Source: Stappia sediminis
GTDB taxonomy: Bacteria > Pseudomonadota > Alphaproteobacteria > Rhizobiales > Stappiaceae
Direction: 5' to 3'
Assembly (NCBI RefSeq): GCF_009826895.1
Contig: NZ_WUMV01000007.1
Coordinates: 432,370 to 496,369, forward strand
Length of the DNA: 64,000 nt
Shown: one piece after another, positions 8,767 through 18,957 of the stretch
How the letters are laid out: the number at the start of each line of letters is the position of its first letter
Position numbering within the stretch: the first letter of the stretch is position 1
Notes under the pieces: generated by a model
Told to the model about the DNA's origin: nothing
Seen by the model: the letters and a program-made list of their open reading frames with translations, nothing else
Databases searched by the model: none
Program-made: the position numbers and the translations under genes

Positions 8767-9825
8767 ATGAACAACCTGAAAGCCGAACTCCTGCGCGGTC
8801 TCTGGTACGTCGCCTGCCCGAGCGCCGAGGTGAAGCCCGGCAAGACGCTGGCCAAGACGCTGATGAACGAGCCGGTGCTTCTGGGCCGCGACAGCAAGGG
8901 CAAGGCCTTTGCCATCAAGGATATCTGCCCGCATCGCGGCATTCCGCTGCGCTATGGGCAGTTCGACGGCGAGACGGTGCAATGCTGCTATCACGGCTGG
9001 CGGTTCGACACTTCAGGCACCTGTGTCGATATTCCCTCCACCCACGAATACCAGACGATCGACTATTCGAAGATTTCCTGCGGCGCCTATCCGGTGATCG
9101 AGCGTCAGGGGCTGATCTGGGTCTATTTCTCCGAATCCGGCGAAGCGCCTGAGGACGGCCGCCAGCCGGAGCCGCCGCGACTACCCGATTTTGCGGATGA
9201 GGATGAGCCGAAGCTTGCCATCATGCTGCCCTTCGTCTGCTCGGTCGATCACGCCGCCCTTGGCCTGATGGACCCGACGCACGCCGCCTTCGTGCACACC
9301 TCCTGGTGGTTCAAGAAGAACGCGACGAAGCTTCGCCCGAAGGAAAAGCACTTTGCGCCGTCCGACCTCGGCTGGGCGATGGTGCGCCACAAGCTGCCGC
9401 CGCAGAATATCGCCTACAAGCTGCTGGGCGATGAGGTAACGACGGAAATCCGCTACCGGCTTCCGGGCTTGCGCATCGAGCATATCCAGGGCGACAAGCA
9501 CTCCGTCGTGGGGTTGACGACGATCACGCCGATTGATGAGGACAAGACGGAAGTGCGCCAGATGTTCTGGGCCTCCATGGGCTGGGTCGGCCCGTTCAAG
9601 CCGCTTTTGAGGCACCTGATGAAGGTCTTCCTCGATCAGGACCGCCGCGTCGTCATCCAGCAGCGCGAGGGGCTTGAATACAACCCCAAGCTCATGCTGA
9701 TCAACGATGCCGACACGCAAGGCCGCTGGTGGATGCAGCTCAAGGAGGAGTGGAACCGCTCGGGCTCGGAGGCGCGCGAGTTCCGCAATCCGGTCAAGGA
9801 ACGCACGCTTCGCTGGATGAGCTGA
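8767..9825 (+). CDS. Rieske non-heme iron oxygenase, alpha-subunit type
   Basis: A 352-residue oxygenase. The Rieske [2Fe-2S] ligands are C54-P-H56 and C73-C-Y-H76 (the second in QCCYHGWRFD). The catalytic domain has the mononuclear iron motif in DPTHAAFVH at about residues 168-176. This architecture belongs to aromatic-ring-hydroxylating dioxygenase alpha subunits and related demethylases such as vanillate O-demethylase. No reductase or beta-subunit gene is next to it, so electron donors must come from elsewhere. Substrate unknown. The start ATG follows GGAGA by about ten bases. Confidence 0.87.
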   Translation: MNNLKAELLRGLWYVACPSAEVKPGKTLAKTLMNEPVLLGRDSKGKAFAIKDICPHRGIPLRYGQFDGETVQCCYHGWRFDTSGTCVDIPSTHEYQTIDYSKISCGAYPVIERQGLIWVYFSESGEAPEDGRQPEPPRLPDFADEDEPKLAIMLPFVCSVDHAALGLMDPTHAAFVHTSWWFKKNATKLRPKEKHFAPSDLGWAMVRHKLPPQNIAYKLLGDEVTTEIRYRLPGLRIEHIQGDKHSVVGLTTITPIDEDKTEVRQMFWASMGWVGPFKPLLRHLMKVFLDQDRRVVIQQREGLEYNPKLMLINDADTQGRWWMQLKEEWNRSGSEAREFRNPVKERTLRWMS

Positions 9826-10148
9826 CTTGCCATTCCGCCGTTGATCTGCAAGATTCCGCTGCCTTCAACGAACCGGCCAGGCGCGACATGACGACGGTCC
9901 ACGCGAGCGATACGATGAAAGCCTGTCTCCGCGGGCATGGCTGCGCTTGCGCACCTCGCACGCTCACGCACTGCGGGCCGGCATGCGGCCGATTTAGCTG
10001 CTGATTGCAATCCCTTTCCCAGCATCCGCGACGGGCGAGACCCCGATGCCGGCAAAGGCTGGCACTTGCGGCCAATTCTGCTAAAAGACCCGTCGATTTC
10101 TCCTTTGGCCCGCGCGCATCATCCGGGCCGCTATCCGAACGAGTGGTC
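9826..10148. other. Intergenic region upstream of pheS
   Basis: These 323 bp lie between the Rieske gene and pheS. The frame of pheS stays open up to 10005, but that part does not look like synthetase. The region probably contains the pheS promoter. No tRNA, attenuator with Phe codons, or other element could be recognised by eye. Confidence 0.4.
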
Positions 10149-11231
10149 ATGTCCGAACTGGAAAGCCTCGAATCCGAAATCATGGCGGCGATCGCCGCGG
10201 CCGAGACGGAAGCCCAACTGGAAGACGTGCGCGTTTCTGCGCTCGGCAAGAAGGGCAGCGTTTCGGAAAAACTGAAGACGCTCGGCAAGATGACGCCGGA
10301 AGAACGCCAGGTCATGGGCCCGGCGATCAACGGGCTGAAGACGCGCGTCGGCGACAAGATCGCAGAACGCAAGGAAGAGCTTGGCGCAAAGGCGCTCGAA
10401 GCCCGCCTGCTTGCCGAGCGCGTGGATGTCACGCTGCCTCTGCGCGCCGCGCCTGCCGAGGAAGGCCGCATCCACCCCGTCAGCCAGGTGATCGACGAGC
10501 TGACGGCGATCTTCGCCGACATGGGCTTTTCCATCGCCGAAGGTCCGGACATCGAGACTGACTATTTCAACTTCACCGCGCTCAACTTTCCCGAAGGCCA
10601 TCCGGCGCGCGACATGCACGACACCTTCTTCTTCGATCCGAAGGAAGACGGTGAACGCATGCTGCTGCGCACGCACACCTCGCCCGTGCAGATCCGCACG
10701 ATGATCGACGGCGAACCGCCGATCCGCGTGATCATTCCCGGCCGAACCTATCGCTGCGACAGCGACCAGACGCACACGCCGATGTTCCATCAGGTGGAAG
10801 GCCTCGTGATCGACAAGGAAAGCCACATCGGCCATCTGAAGTGGATCCTCGAGGAGTTCTGCAAGGCCTTCTTCGAGGTGGACGACGTGAAGATGCGCTT
10901 CCGCCCGTCGTTCTTCCCCTTCACGGAACCGTCGATGGAGGTCGACATCGGTTGCGACCGTTCGGGCGACGAGATCCGCATCGGCGAGGGCAACGACTGG
11001 CTGGAAATACTCGGCTGCGGCATGGTGCATCCGAATGTGATCCGCAATTGCGGGCTCGATCCGGACGTCTACCAGGGCTTTGCCTGGGGCCTCGGCATCG
11101 ACCGTATCGCCATGCTGAAATACGGCATGCCGGACCTGCGCGCCTTCTTCGACGCGGATGTGCGCTGGATCGACCATTACGGCTTCCGTCCGCTGGATCT
11201 GCCGACCCTCTTCGGGGGGCTCACCCGCTGA
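10149..11231 (+). CDS. pheS: Phenylalanine-tRNA ligase alpha subunit
   Basis: The catalytic subunit of the alpha2-beta2 class II synthetase that charges tRNA-Phe in the cytosol. The 360-residue product has an N-terminal coiled-coil arm (about residues 1-85), then the class II core with [19 protein letters not shown], the glutamate-rich [10 protein letters not shown] segment, and motif 3 in [16 protein letters not shown]. The ATG at 10149 was chosen because it gives the standard N-terminus [11 protein letters not shown]; the frame upstream is unrelated. It is followed by a small membrane-protein gene and then pheT, the order seen in rhizobia. Confidence 0.96.
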   Translation: MSELESLESEIMAAIAAAETEAQLEDVRVSALGKKGSVSEKLKTLGKMTPEERQVMGPAINGLKTRVGDKIAERKEELGAKALEARLLAERVDVTLPLRAAPAEEGRIHPVSQVIDELTAIFADMGFSIAEGPDIETDYFNFTALNFPEGHPARDMHDTFFFDPKEDGERMLLRTHTSPVQIRTMIDGEPPIRVIIPGRTYRCDSDQTHTPMFHQVEGLVIDKESHIGHLKWILEEFCKAFFEVDDVKMRFRPSFFPFTEPSMEVDIGCDRSGDEIRIGEGNDWLEILGCGMVHPNVIRNCGLDPDVYQGFAWGLGIDRIAMLKYGMPDLRAFFDADVRWIDHYGFRPLDLPTLFGGLTR

Positions 11232-11257
11232 TCGCCGCCAACCTTTCCGGGGTTTCC

Positions 11258-11911
11258 ATGGCTCGCATGCGTTCGCTCATTCTCGCCTGCCTGATCGCCG
11301 TGCTTCTGGCGCCAACGGCATTCGCGCAGGCGATCACGCCGAAGAAGGAGGCCGCGCCGCAATCCTTCACCGAAGTCTGCGCGGATAAATCCGAGGAGCG
11401 CGGGCGGCTGCGCTTTTGCGACGATTACTTCACGCATGCGCTCGGCACTTCGGCGGACCCTGTGCTTTACCTTCGGGACCGGATCACCGTTTTGCGCGCC
11501 CAGCACGAGGCGAAGGCGACGGAGAGCTACGCGAGCTTTTTGACGGCGATCTACATCACTGCCTTTCTCTCCATCGCGACGATCGTGCTCGTCCTGTCGG
11601 AGCGCAGGATCGAGGGCATATCGCGATGGGCGATCGGCACCGCGTCCGCTGCCTTGCTGGTGATGGTGGGAGCATGGGCGGCGGGTTGGCTTGGCACCTA
11701 TCGCGCCGAGCATGCGGCACAGGTGGAGCTTGGCCTGTTGCGCGACCAGATCGAGGTGGAAACCTCCCAGCGGATCGCCAATGGAGAGACGGTCACCATG
11801 GCCGAGGTCAACAAGTGGACAGGACGGCTGAACGCCATCGGCGAACGCTTCGCGCAAAGCTACAGCGGTACCGCGGCGTTTCCTCGTTTCCGGCGATTTA
11901 CCAACGAATGA
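11258..11911 (+). CDS. Hypothetical membrane protein between pheS and pheT
   Basis: A 217-residue protein with an N-terminal signal peptide or membrane anchor (residues 5-22, ending AFAQA), a short exported segment with two cysteines (VCADKSEERGRLRFCDDY), and two membrane helices at about residues 91-113 and 122-147, followed by a polar helical C-terminus. No family is recognised. It starts 26 bp after pheS and ends 79 bp before pheT, so it is probably co-transcribed with the synthetase genes. Nothing in the sequence links it to tRNA charging. Confidence 0.75.
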   Translation: MARMRSLILACLIAVLLAPTAFAQAITPKKEAAPQSFTEVCADKSEERGRLRFCDDYFTHALGTSADPVLYLRDRITVLRAQHEAKATESYASFLTAIYITAFLSIATIVLVLSERRIEGISRWAIGTASAALLVMVGAWAAGWLGTYRAEHAAQVELGLLRDQIEVETSQRIANGETVTMAEVNKWTGRLNAIGERFAQSYSGTAAFPRFRRFTNE

Positions 11912-11990
11912 CACACCGAACGCTTCTCCCGCTGCGTAAGTCGCGGTCGAGAAACGCCAGACGAACCGATCTGACGAAGAGAACGAGACG

Positions 11991-14408
11991 ATGAAATTCA
12001 CGCTTTCCTGGCTCAAGGACCATCTCGAAACGGACGCGAACCTCGACGAGATCGTCGAGAAGCTGACGCTGATCGGGCTCGAGGTGGAGGAGGTCCACAA
12101 TCCGGCCGAGGCGCTGAAGCCCTTCACCATCGCCAGGGTGGTCGATGCCCGCCAGCACCCCAATGCAGACCGGCTGAAGGTGCTGACCGTCGACACCGGC
12201 AAAGGCGAGGAACTGCAAATCGTCTGCGGAGCGCCGAATGCACGCGCCGGCCTCGTCGGCGTTCTCGCCCGCCCCGGCGACTATGTGCCCGGCATCGATG
12301 TGACGCTTTCGGTCGGCAAGATCCGCGATGTCGAAAGCTTCGGCATGATGTGTTCGGAACGCGAGCTTGAGCTTTCCGACGAGCACACCGGCATCATCGA
12401 CCTGCCTGAAGATGCTCCGGTCGGCGTGAATTACGTGGACTGGGCGGGCCTCGACGATCCCGTCATCGAGATCGGCCTGACGCCCAACCGGCCGGACTGT
12501 GCGGGCGTGCATGGTATCGCCCGCGATCTTGCCGCCGCCGGCCTTGGAAAGCTGAAGGAAAACCGTCCGCCGCAGATCAGGGGCGACGGTCCCTGCCCGG
12601 TCGACGTGCGCCTTGACTTCGGCGACACGCCCTCGCTCTGCCCGGCGTTTTCGCTTCGTCTCGTGAAGGGCGTGAAGAACGGGCCTTCGCCTAAGTGGCT
12701 GCAAAAGCGCCTGATCGCCATTGGCCTGCGTCCCATCAACGCGCTGGTGGACATCACGAACTACATCACCTTCGACCGGGGCCGCCCGCTGCACGTCTTC
12801 GACGCCGCGAAGGTGAAGGGCGATCTCGTGGTCCGGCGCGGGCGCGAGGGCGAGGAACTGCTTGCGCTCAACGGCAAGACCTATTCCTTCGACGATACCA
12901 TGTGCGTCATCTCGGACGATAACGGCGTGGAATCCATCGGCGGCATCATGGGCGGCGAGCATTCGGGCTGCGACGAAACGACGACGGATGTGCTTGTGGA
13001 GTCGGCCCTTTGGGATGCCTACAACATTGCCCAGACGGGCCGGAAGCTTGGCGTGACGTCGGACGCGCGCTACCGCTTCGAGCGCGGCGTGGACCCGAAC
13101 TACTGCCTTCCGGGCCTCGATCAGGGCACGCAGATGATCGTCGATCTATGCGGCGGCACACCGAGCGAACACATTTTCGTCGGCAAGATCCCGAACGAGG
13201 AGCGTGTACTCGACTTCCCGCTCGCCGAGGTGGAGCGGCTTTCGGGCATCAGGCTCACGGCCGCCGAAATCAAGGGCATTCTCACGCGCCTCGGCTTCTG
13301 GGTGACGGGCAACGGCGAAACGGTGAAAGTCGCCGTGCCGAGCTGGCGTCCGGATGTGGAAGGCAAGGCCGATCTCGTGGAAGAGGTCGTCAGGATCGCC
13401 GGCATCGACCAGGTGAAGTCGACGCCGCTACCGCGCCAGGGCACGGTTTCGCAAAAGGTGCTGACGACAGGCCAGGTCCGCCGCAACCAGGCGCGCCGTG
13501 CGCTGGCCGTGCGCGGCATGAAGGAAGCCGTTACCTGGTCGTTCATCTCCAGGGAACAGGCAGACGCATTCGGCGGCGGCGCGGAGGATCTCAAGCTCGC
13601 CAATCCGATTTCAAGCGACATGTCGGACATGCGCCCGAGCCTCATTCCGGGGCTTGCCGCGGCGGCCCAGCGCAATGCCGACCGCGGTTATACGGATGTC
13701 GCACTTTTCGAGGTGGGCCAGATATTCGCCGGCGATCAGCCGGAGCACCAGGCCATGGTCGCAACCGGCGTTCGCCGCAACACGGCGGTGATGACGGGGG
13801 CTGACCGGCACTGGTCCGGCAATGCGCCGCAGGTTTCGGTCTTCGATGCGCGTGCGGATGCCGAGGCGGCACTTGCAGCGGCCGGCGCGCCGGTCGACAA
13901 GCTGATGGTCTTCGCCGATGCCCCCTCCTACTTCCACCCCGGCCGCTCCGGCGAACTGAGGCTCGGGCCGAAGACCGTCCTTGCGCGCTTCGGCGAGCTG
14001 CACCCTGGCCTTCTGGCGAAACTCGACATCGATGGGCCGATTGCGGCCTTCGAGGTCTTCATCGACCGGATTCCGGAGCCGAAATCCAAGGGAACCCGCT
14101 CCAAGGGCGCACTCACGATTTCCGAGTTGATGCCTGTCCGGCGCGACTTCGCCTTCATCGTCGATGAGGATCTTGCCGCCGAAAAGCTCATCAAGGCCGC
14201 GCGCGGCGCGGAGAAGCAGCTTATTGCCGACGTTTCGCTGTTCGATGTCTATCAGGGCAAGGGCGTGCCGGACGGCAAGAAATCGCTTGCCATCGACGTG
14301 ACCCTGCAGCCCAGGCAGAAAACTCTGACGGACGAGGAAATCGACGCGGTCGCCGCGAAGATCGTCGCCTCGGTTGAAAAGGCGACCGGCGGTAGCTTGC
14401 GCGGTTAA
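11991..14408 (+). CDS. pheT: Phenylalanine-tRNA ligase beta subunit
   Basis: An 805-residue beta subunit of Phe-tRNA synthetase, which binds tRNA-Phe and edits mischarged Tyr-tRNA. From the N-terminus it has the EMAP/Trbp111-like tRNA-binding domain ([19 protein letters not shown]), the B3/B4 editing domain ([16 protein letters not shown]), the B5 domain, the pseudo-catalytic core, and the C-terminal ferredoxin-fold anticodon-binding domain ([14 protein letters not shown] to the end). Length is normal. A Rho-independent terminator follows within 60 bp. Confidence 0.96.
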   Translation: MKFTLSWLKDHLETDANLDEIVEKLTLIGLEVEEVHNPAEALKPFTIARVVDARQHPNADRLKVLTVDTGKGEELQIVCGAPNARAGLVGVLARPGDYVPGIDVTLSVGKIRDVESFGMMCSERELELSDEHTGIIDLPEDAPVGVNYVDWAGLDDPVIEIGLTPNRPDCAGVHGIARDLAAAGLGKLKENRPPQIRGDGPCPVDVRLDFGDTPSLCPAFSLRLVKGVKNGPSPKWLQKRLIAIGLRPINALVDITNYITFDRGRPLHVFDAAKVKGDLVVRRGREGEELLALNGKTYSFDDTMCVISDDNGVESIGGIMGGEHSGCDETTTDVLVESALWDAYNIAQTGRKLGVTSDARYRFERGVDPNYCLPGLDQGTQMIVDLCGGTPSEHIFVGKIPNEERVLDFPLAEVERLSGIRLTAAEIKGILTRLGFWVTGNGETVKVAVPSWRPDVEGKADLVEEVVRIAGIDQVKSTPLPRQGTVSQKVLTTGQVRRNQARRALAVRGMKEAVTWSFISREQADAFGGGAEDLKLANPISSDMSDMRPSLIPGLAAAAQRNADRGYTDVALFEVGQIFAGDQPEHQAMVATGVRRNTAVMTGADRHWSGNAPQVSVFDARADAEAALAAAGAPVDKLMVFADAPSYFHPGRSGELRLGPKTVLARFGELHPGLLAKLDIDGPIAAFEVFIDRIPEPKSKGTRSKGALTISELMPVRRDFAFIVDEDLAAEKLIKAARGAEKQLIADVSLFDVYQGKGVPDGKKSLAIDVTLQPRQKTLTDEEIDAVAAKIVASVEKATGGSLRG

Positions 14409-14430
14409 AACCAGTCTCCTGGAATTGGCA

Positions 14431-14464
14431 AGGGCGGTGAGGTGTTATCCTGACCGCCCTTTTC
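14431..14464 (+). terminator. Rho-independent terminator after pheT
   Basis: AGGGCGGT pairs with ACCGCCCT across a 14-nt loop region that can itself pair further (GG/CC), and TTTT follows. It lies 22 bp after the pheT stop. Confidence 0.8.
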
Positions 14465-14496
14465 GATTCTCCATTGCTTCAGGAGACACCGGTTTG

Positions 14497-15135
14497 ATGA
14501 CCAACGATTTTCCTTTGCCGCTTGCACGTGACGAACTGGGCAATCCTGCGGTCACGAACGAGCAAGCCCGAAGAAAGGCACTGGATTATTTCCTGCGCTC
14601 AAACGGCAATCTCATGTCGTTTCTGGAGCATGCGCGCAATCTTGACCTGCCCGACTGGCGGCTTGTGTCCGGCGCGATCTATCAGACCGTCTGGAACGCG
14701 CTGACGGGCCGCTGCCAAGATCACGGCATCAAGGATTTCGATCTGGTCTATTTCGACGGGAGTGACTTGTCCTTCGAGGCCGAAGACCGGGTAATCCGCA
14801 AGGCCGAACTTGCCTTTAGCCGCTTTCCCTTCCCCGTGGAGTGCCGCAATCAGGCGCGCATTCACCTCTGGTATCCACAAAAGCATGGCATCGACTATTC
14901 GCCCCTTTCCTGCACGGACGAGGGGCTGACGAAGTATCTCGCCAAGGCACAGGCAGTCGGCGTCCGGCTCGAAGCCGACGGGCGGATCGACATCGCGGCC
15001 CCCTTCGGGCTTGCAGACCTCTTCGCCATGCGGATTACGCCCAATCCGCTGCATTCCAACCCGACATCGTTTCGCGAAAAGGCGGACGCAGCAAAACGGC
15101 TTTGGCCGGAAGTGGAAGTGATGGAGACGTTGTGA
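14497..15135 (+). CDS. Nucleotidyltransferase family protein (DUF925 type)
   Basis: A 212-residue cytosolic protein of the DUF925 nucleotidyltransferase-like family, recognised by WRLVSGAIYQTVWNALTG, the acidic DLVYFDGSDLSFEAED segment that carries the metal-binding aspartates, and QARIHLWYPQKHG. These proteins have a Pol-beta-like fold but no agreed substrate. The ATG at 14497 was chosen because AGGAGA lies ten bases upstream and the product then begins like the family; the frame is open further upstream across the pheT terminator. It converges with pabB-pabC. Confidence 0.82.
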   Translation: MTNDFPLPLARDELGNPAVTNEQARRKALDYFLRSNGNLMSFLEHARNLDLPDWRLVSGAIYQTVWNALTGRCQDHGIKDFDLVYFDGSDLSFEAEDRVIRKAELAFSRFPFPVECRNQARIHLWYPQKHGIDYSPLSCTDEGLTKYLAKAQAVGVRLEADGRIDIAAPFGLADLFAMRITPNPLHSNPTSFREKADAAKRLWPEVEVMETL

Positions 15136-15155
15136 AAGCGGGAAGATAGTCGACT

Positions 15156-16982
15156 TTACTCCGCCGCCTCCGCGGCTAACGGCCGGCGCAGCACCTCCGC
15201 CTTTATGAGCCCGCGTACGGAATTCCCCAGGAACACAGCGCCGTTCGCAAGATCGGCCGGCGTCAGGTCCGCCTCTATCGCCCGCCCGGTCTCAAGCAAC
15301 GCCGCGCGGAACGTGCCGGGCAAAAGCCCATGGCGGAGCGCCGGCGTCAGCAGCCGCCCGTCCCGCTCGATGAAGAGCGAGGTGTAGCTGCCCTCGGTCA
15401 GGAAGCCGTCTTCATTGACGAAAAGGACTTCGTCGATCCCCAATTCCCCGGCAAGCGCCTTGCGGGTTTCATCGAAAAACACCCGCCGCGTCGTCTTGTG
15501 ATAGAGGAAGGCGTCCTCCGCTGAAACCGACGTATCGCAAATTGCGACGCGCCATGGCGTCATTGCCGAGGCGGCGAGTGCCGTATCCGTCAGGTCGAAG
15601 GTCCCGTCCGCCGCCATTTCGAGGCGCACTCTGCGCTCGCCGGCAAATGCTCGCGCGCGCTCCTCCAGCACCTTCTCGACCGTCCCGAGATCGCAGGCAA
15701 AACCGAAATAGGCCGCACTCTCGCCCAAGCGGTCCAGGTGGCGCGAAAGCAGAAAATAGCCGTCCTGCGGCGTCCAGCGAAGGGTCTCGATCAGGCCGAA
15801 GGGTTCCTGCTTTTCCGTCATGAACCTGAGCTTCAGGATGCATTCGTCATATTCGGGTGCTGCACCGGAATCGAAGACGACGCCGGAACCGGTCCCGACC
15901 TCGCCCGCACCGCCCTTGTCGATCACCAGCGTGCGGATCGCCACATTGAAGCGGAAATCTCCGTCCGGCGACAGATAGCCGATGGAGCCGGTGTAGATAC
16001 CGCGCGGGCTCGTTTCCAGGTCGCGCAGGATCGACATGGCGCTCAGCTTCGGCGCACCCGTGATCGAACCGCAGGGAAAGAGGTTTTCGGCAATTTCGGG
16101 AAAGTTGACGCCGGTCCGGATGCGCCCTTCCACCGTCGATGTCATCTGGAAGAGCGTGCGATAGGTTTCGACGGAAAACAGCTCCGGCACCTTCACGCTG
16201 CCGGCTTCCGTGACGCGCGAGATGTCGTTGCGCATCAGGTCGACGATCATGACGTTTTCAGCCCGCGACTTCGCATCCGCCGCAAGTTCACGCGCAATCC
16301 GCCTGTCCTCGCGCATCGTCCGCCCGCGCCTTGCCGTGCCTTTCATCGGACGCGTGCGCAGCGTGCTCCCCTTCCGCTCGAGAAAAAGCTCCGGCGACAG
16401 CGAAAGAATACGGCTCTTGCCTGTATCGACATAGGCCGCGTGGCCGACCGGTTGACGGCGGAGAAGGTCGGCAAACAGCGCCGCCGGATCGCCGTCGAGA
16501 CGAAAGCGGGCGCGCATCGTGAGGTTCGCCTGATAGATGTCGCCCCTGGCCAGATGCTCCTGAACCCTTGCGAAGGCCTCGTCATATGCTTTCCGCCCCA
16601 TGTCGAAGGCAAGATCGCGGATTTCCGGTGGTTCTGACGATCCGCCTCGCGCACCAAGCCGCCGCAGCGCCTCGGCAGGCGAAAGCATGCTCGCCGTCTC
16701 GAAGACGCCGAACCAGAGAAGCGGCACGGAAAAGGCGGAGACATCCGCGCCGGCAAGCTTCGGCTCGAAGGCATAGCCCGCTTCATAGGCAAGATAGCCC
16801 GCGCAATAGGCCCCTTCGGCCCTTGCCGCTTCAACGCGGCGCAGGCAGTCGCCTACCCCGTCAAGCGACGCCGTCTCGATGATGGCGCAAGGATTTTCGA
16901 ACAGCAGCGCACCCCCGCCGCCGCGCATTGCATCCAGCAGCAGCACACATGGATTTGCCGAAGTCGTTTCGCCAGCCTTCAT
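15156..16982 (-). CDS. pabB: Bifunctional aminodeoxychorismate synthase component I / aminodeoxychorismate lyase (PabB-PabC fusion)
   Basis: A 608-residue fusion for p-aminobenzoate synthesis in the folate pathway. The N-terminal two thirds are PabB: the chorismate-binding core is seen in RTRPMKGTARRGRT, ENVMIVDLMRNDISRV and PCGSITGAPKLSAM. The C-terminal third (from about residue 410) is PabC, a PLP-dependent class IV aminotransferase-fold lyase, with the likely Schiff-base lysine in FLYHKTTRR and the cofactor motif EDGFLTEGSYTSLFI. The glutaminase PabA is not in the window. A TTG at 17027 is in frame, but the ATG at 16980-16982 gives the more typical start. Confidence 0.9.
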   Translation of the reverse strand: MKAGETTSANPCVLLLDAMRGGGGALLFENPCAIIETASLDGVGDCLRRVEAARAEGAYCAGYLAYEAGYAFEPKLAGADVSAFSVPLLWFGVFETASMLSPAEALRRLGARGGSSEPPEIRDLAFDMGRKAYDEAFARVQEHLARGDIYQANLTMRARFRLDGDPAALFADLLRRQPVGHAAYVDTGKSRILSLSPELFLERKGSTLRTRPMKGTARRGRTMREDRRIARELAADAKSRAENVMIVDLMRNDISRVTEAGSVKVPELFSVETYRTLFQMTSTVEGRIRTGVNFPEIAENLFPCGSITGAPKLSAMSILRDLETSPRGIYTGSIGYLSPDGDFRFNVAIRTLVIDKGGAGEVGTGSGVVFDSGAAPEYDECILKLRFMTEKQEPFGLIETLRWTPQDGYFLLSRHLDRLGESAAYFGFACDLGTVEKVLEERARAFAGERRVRLEMAADGTFDLTDTALAASAMTPWRVAICDTSVSAEDAFLYHKTTRRVFFDETRKALAGELGIDEVLFVNEDGFLTEGSYTSLFIERDGRLLTPALRHGLLPGTFRAALLETGRAIEADLTPADLANGAVFLGNSVRGLIKAEVLRRPLAAEAAE

Positions 16983-17063
16983 GACGCTCGGGCTAACGCC
17001 TTGCGGGCGACATGGCAAGACAAGCAAGGCGACATCGGCAGACTCCGCGACCGATGGAAAGGA

Positions 17064-18038
17064 TCAGTACCAGACCCCCATGCCGCCGAGCCGGCGCCTG
17101 GGTTTGCCTGTCGCCGGCACCAGAGATTTGCCGGCGATATGCGGCCATCCATCGACATCGATCCAGGGTTCCGGCTTTTTCTTCAAGGACATGATCCGTT
17201 TCACCCGCTCATCCGTCTTCGGGTGGGAGCGCAGGATGGACGGATCTGGAATGCGCGCCCCCGGCATCATCGCCTCCCACATGCGCCCTTGTGCCTTTTC
17301 CAGCTTCACCAGCGCAAGCGACAGGCCTTCCGGATCGCCGGTCAGCTCCACGGCGGTAAGATCCGCATCGAATTCGCGCGTGCGCGACAGGGCAAGCTGC
17401 AGGAGCGTGCCGAGCGTGGGGGCCAGGATCAGCACCATGATCCCGATCCACGGAACCCCATGCCCGCCTTGCGCAAGCTGCGGCAGGTTGAACAACGCCA
17501 GAAACAGCCCGAAGAAGGACATGACGCTCGTCATGCGGCTGACGACATCGCTGAGCGCCATGACGCGGATATCCTCATGCACGATATGAGCCATCTCGTG
17601 AGCGACGACCCCAGTGAACTCGCGCATGGAAAGTCCGCGGATGAGACCGTCCGTCACGCAAACGACCGAATCGTCACGCCGGCCGATCGAGAAGGCGTTC
17701 ATCATCCGGCTGTGGACGATGTAAAGCTTGGGCGGCCTGCCGAGGCCGGCGCGCGCGCTGAGCGCTTCAAGGATGCGGTGACCATCCGGAAAAACGCCGA
17801 CAGTCAGCGGACGGGCGTTGTAAAGCCCCAGCACCATTCTGGGCGACAGGCGCACGGCGGCATAAAGAGAAATGCCGCCCCCGATCGCCGCCCACAAAAC
17901 CCCTTCCGGTCCGGCAATGGTGAACGCGCAAAGCGCGAGCAGGCACAGGCTGCCCCCCGCAAGCACCGCGGTGTGCAGGCGGTTCCGCCAGCGGTATTCC
18001 GCATGTACTTCCGGGTTCAGGCGCGTCACCGTGTTCAT
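17064..18038 (-). CDS. M48 family zinc metalloprotease, HtpX-like
   Basis: A 324-residue inner-membrane protease. Two N-terminal membrane helices lie at about residues 24-44 and 48-66. The zinc site HEMAH (HExxH) is near residue 150, with the third ligand in EFDADLTAVEL, and two hydrophobic segments lie in between. This is the HtpX topology, associated with membrane protein quality control. The frame is open far upstream to 18419, but the ATG at 18036-18038 gives the family-like MNTVTRLNPEVHAEYRWRN start; an ATG at 18068 is an alternative. The upstream ribosome site is weak. Confidence 0.85.
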   Translation of the reverse strand: MNTVTRLNPEVHAEYRWRNRLHTAVLAGGSLCLLALCAFTIAGPEGVLWAAIGGGISLYAAVRLSPRMVLGLYNARPLTVGVFPDGHRILEALSARAGLGRPPKLYIVHSRMMNAFSIGRRDDSVVCVTDGLIRGLSMREFTGVVAHEMAHIVHEDIRVMALSDVVSRMTSVMSFFGLFLALFNLPQLAQGGHGVPWIGIMVLILAPTLGTLLQLALSRTREFDADLTAVELTGDPEGLSLALVKLEKAQGRMWEAMMPGARIPDPSILRSHPKTDERVKRIMSLKKKPEPWIDVDGWPHIAGKSLVPATGKPRRRLGGMGVWY

Positions 18039-18117
18039 GACTATCGAATATAGGCACGTGTCCGGCATCACCCAATCGGCAAGGCCGTTGAAAACATCAC
18101 AAATCTTCGGCGCCCGT

Positions 18118-18894
18118 TCAGCCGCCGCCGGCGGAGGGGCGCTTTGCGGCAGCTTTCTTGAGGCCGTAGATCCGGCACCCAAGTTCCAGCACGTCGCGCA
18201 CGGCAGCCTTTCGCGAAGATGGTGAGGAATTCGTCCCCGCCGGGCCTGTCCCGAGGCTGCGGTCGAGCAGAAGTTCCAGCGTCTCCAGTCTCTTTCTTTC
18301 TTGAGTGTCGATGCCGTTGAAATGGGTTTCGGCCGCTTCGACAAGGGCGCTCTCGGCACGGACGGTGCGGCGAAGGCGTTCAAGATTTGCGTGGTCCGGA
18401 TGATCTTCGACATCCGCAAAGCGCTTCTTGGCTTTCTGCCTTGCCTTTTTCAACGCCTTTTCGAGATCTTCAGGCTCCACGAGCGATGCGACCAGCACCA
18501 CGCCATCGACCTCGCAACGGCGCAAAAGCGAGGCGATTTCCGCCAGTTCGTCTTCGATTTCCGGCGAGAAATCCGAAGTGGTGCTGCGGCGAAACGCCTT
18601 TTCGGGAGCTTCCAGAAGCGCCAGATGCCTGGACGCCGCCTTGAAGCGCGCCACCGCGGCCGCATGGGCGGGGCCAAGCTTCTTTTTCCACAACTTGAGA
18701 AGTGCCGAGGCGCGCTGCACGTCGGCGCGCGCCTTCATCGCCCGAAGCGGCAGGGGCAGACTTTCATCGGCCATGCACTGCCTGGCGGTGAACAGCCGCA
18801 TAACCAGTATTTGCCGCAGGCCGGCGCCGATGCACCGGCCCGGTTCTCGCGCATCCGAAGTTTCTTCGATCACTCGTGGCGAACCCGGCGTCAT
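18118..18894 (-). CDS. CHAD domain-like protein
   Basis: A 258-residue, lysine- and arginine-rich, almost all-helical cytosolic protein. The segment VQRASALLKLWKKKLG followed by long basic helices resembles CHAD domains (helical modules that bind polyphosphate), but the conserved histidines expected near the start of that helix are not obvious, so this is a tentative call. The first third is less structured and could mean the real start is later (ATG at 18801). The ATG at 18892-18894 was chosen because GGGAG lies just upstream. It sits between the M48 protease and msrA on the same strand. Confidence 0.45.
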   Translation of the reverse strand: MTPGSPRVIEETSDAREPGRCIGAGLRQILVMRLFTARQCMADESLPLPLRAMKARADVQRASALLKLWKKKLGPAHAAAVARFKAASRHLALLEAPEKAFRRSTTSDFSPEIEDELAEIASLLRRCEVDGVVLVASLVEPEDLEKALKKARQKAKKRFADVEDHPDHANLERLRRTVRAESALVEAAETHFNGIDTQERKRLETLELLLDRSLGTGPAGTNSSPSSRKAAVRDVLELGCRIYGLKKAAAKRPSAGGG

Positions 18895-18957
18895 CAAGTT
18901 CTCCCGATACCGCCGGGCATGCGCGGTTTGGCCGCCGACGGAACCGCCGGCTTCATA

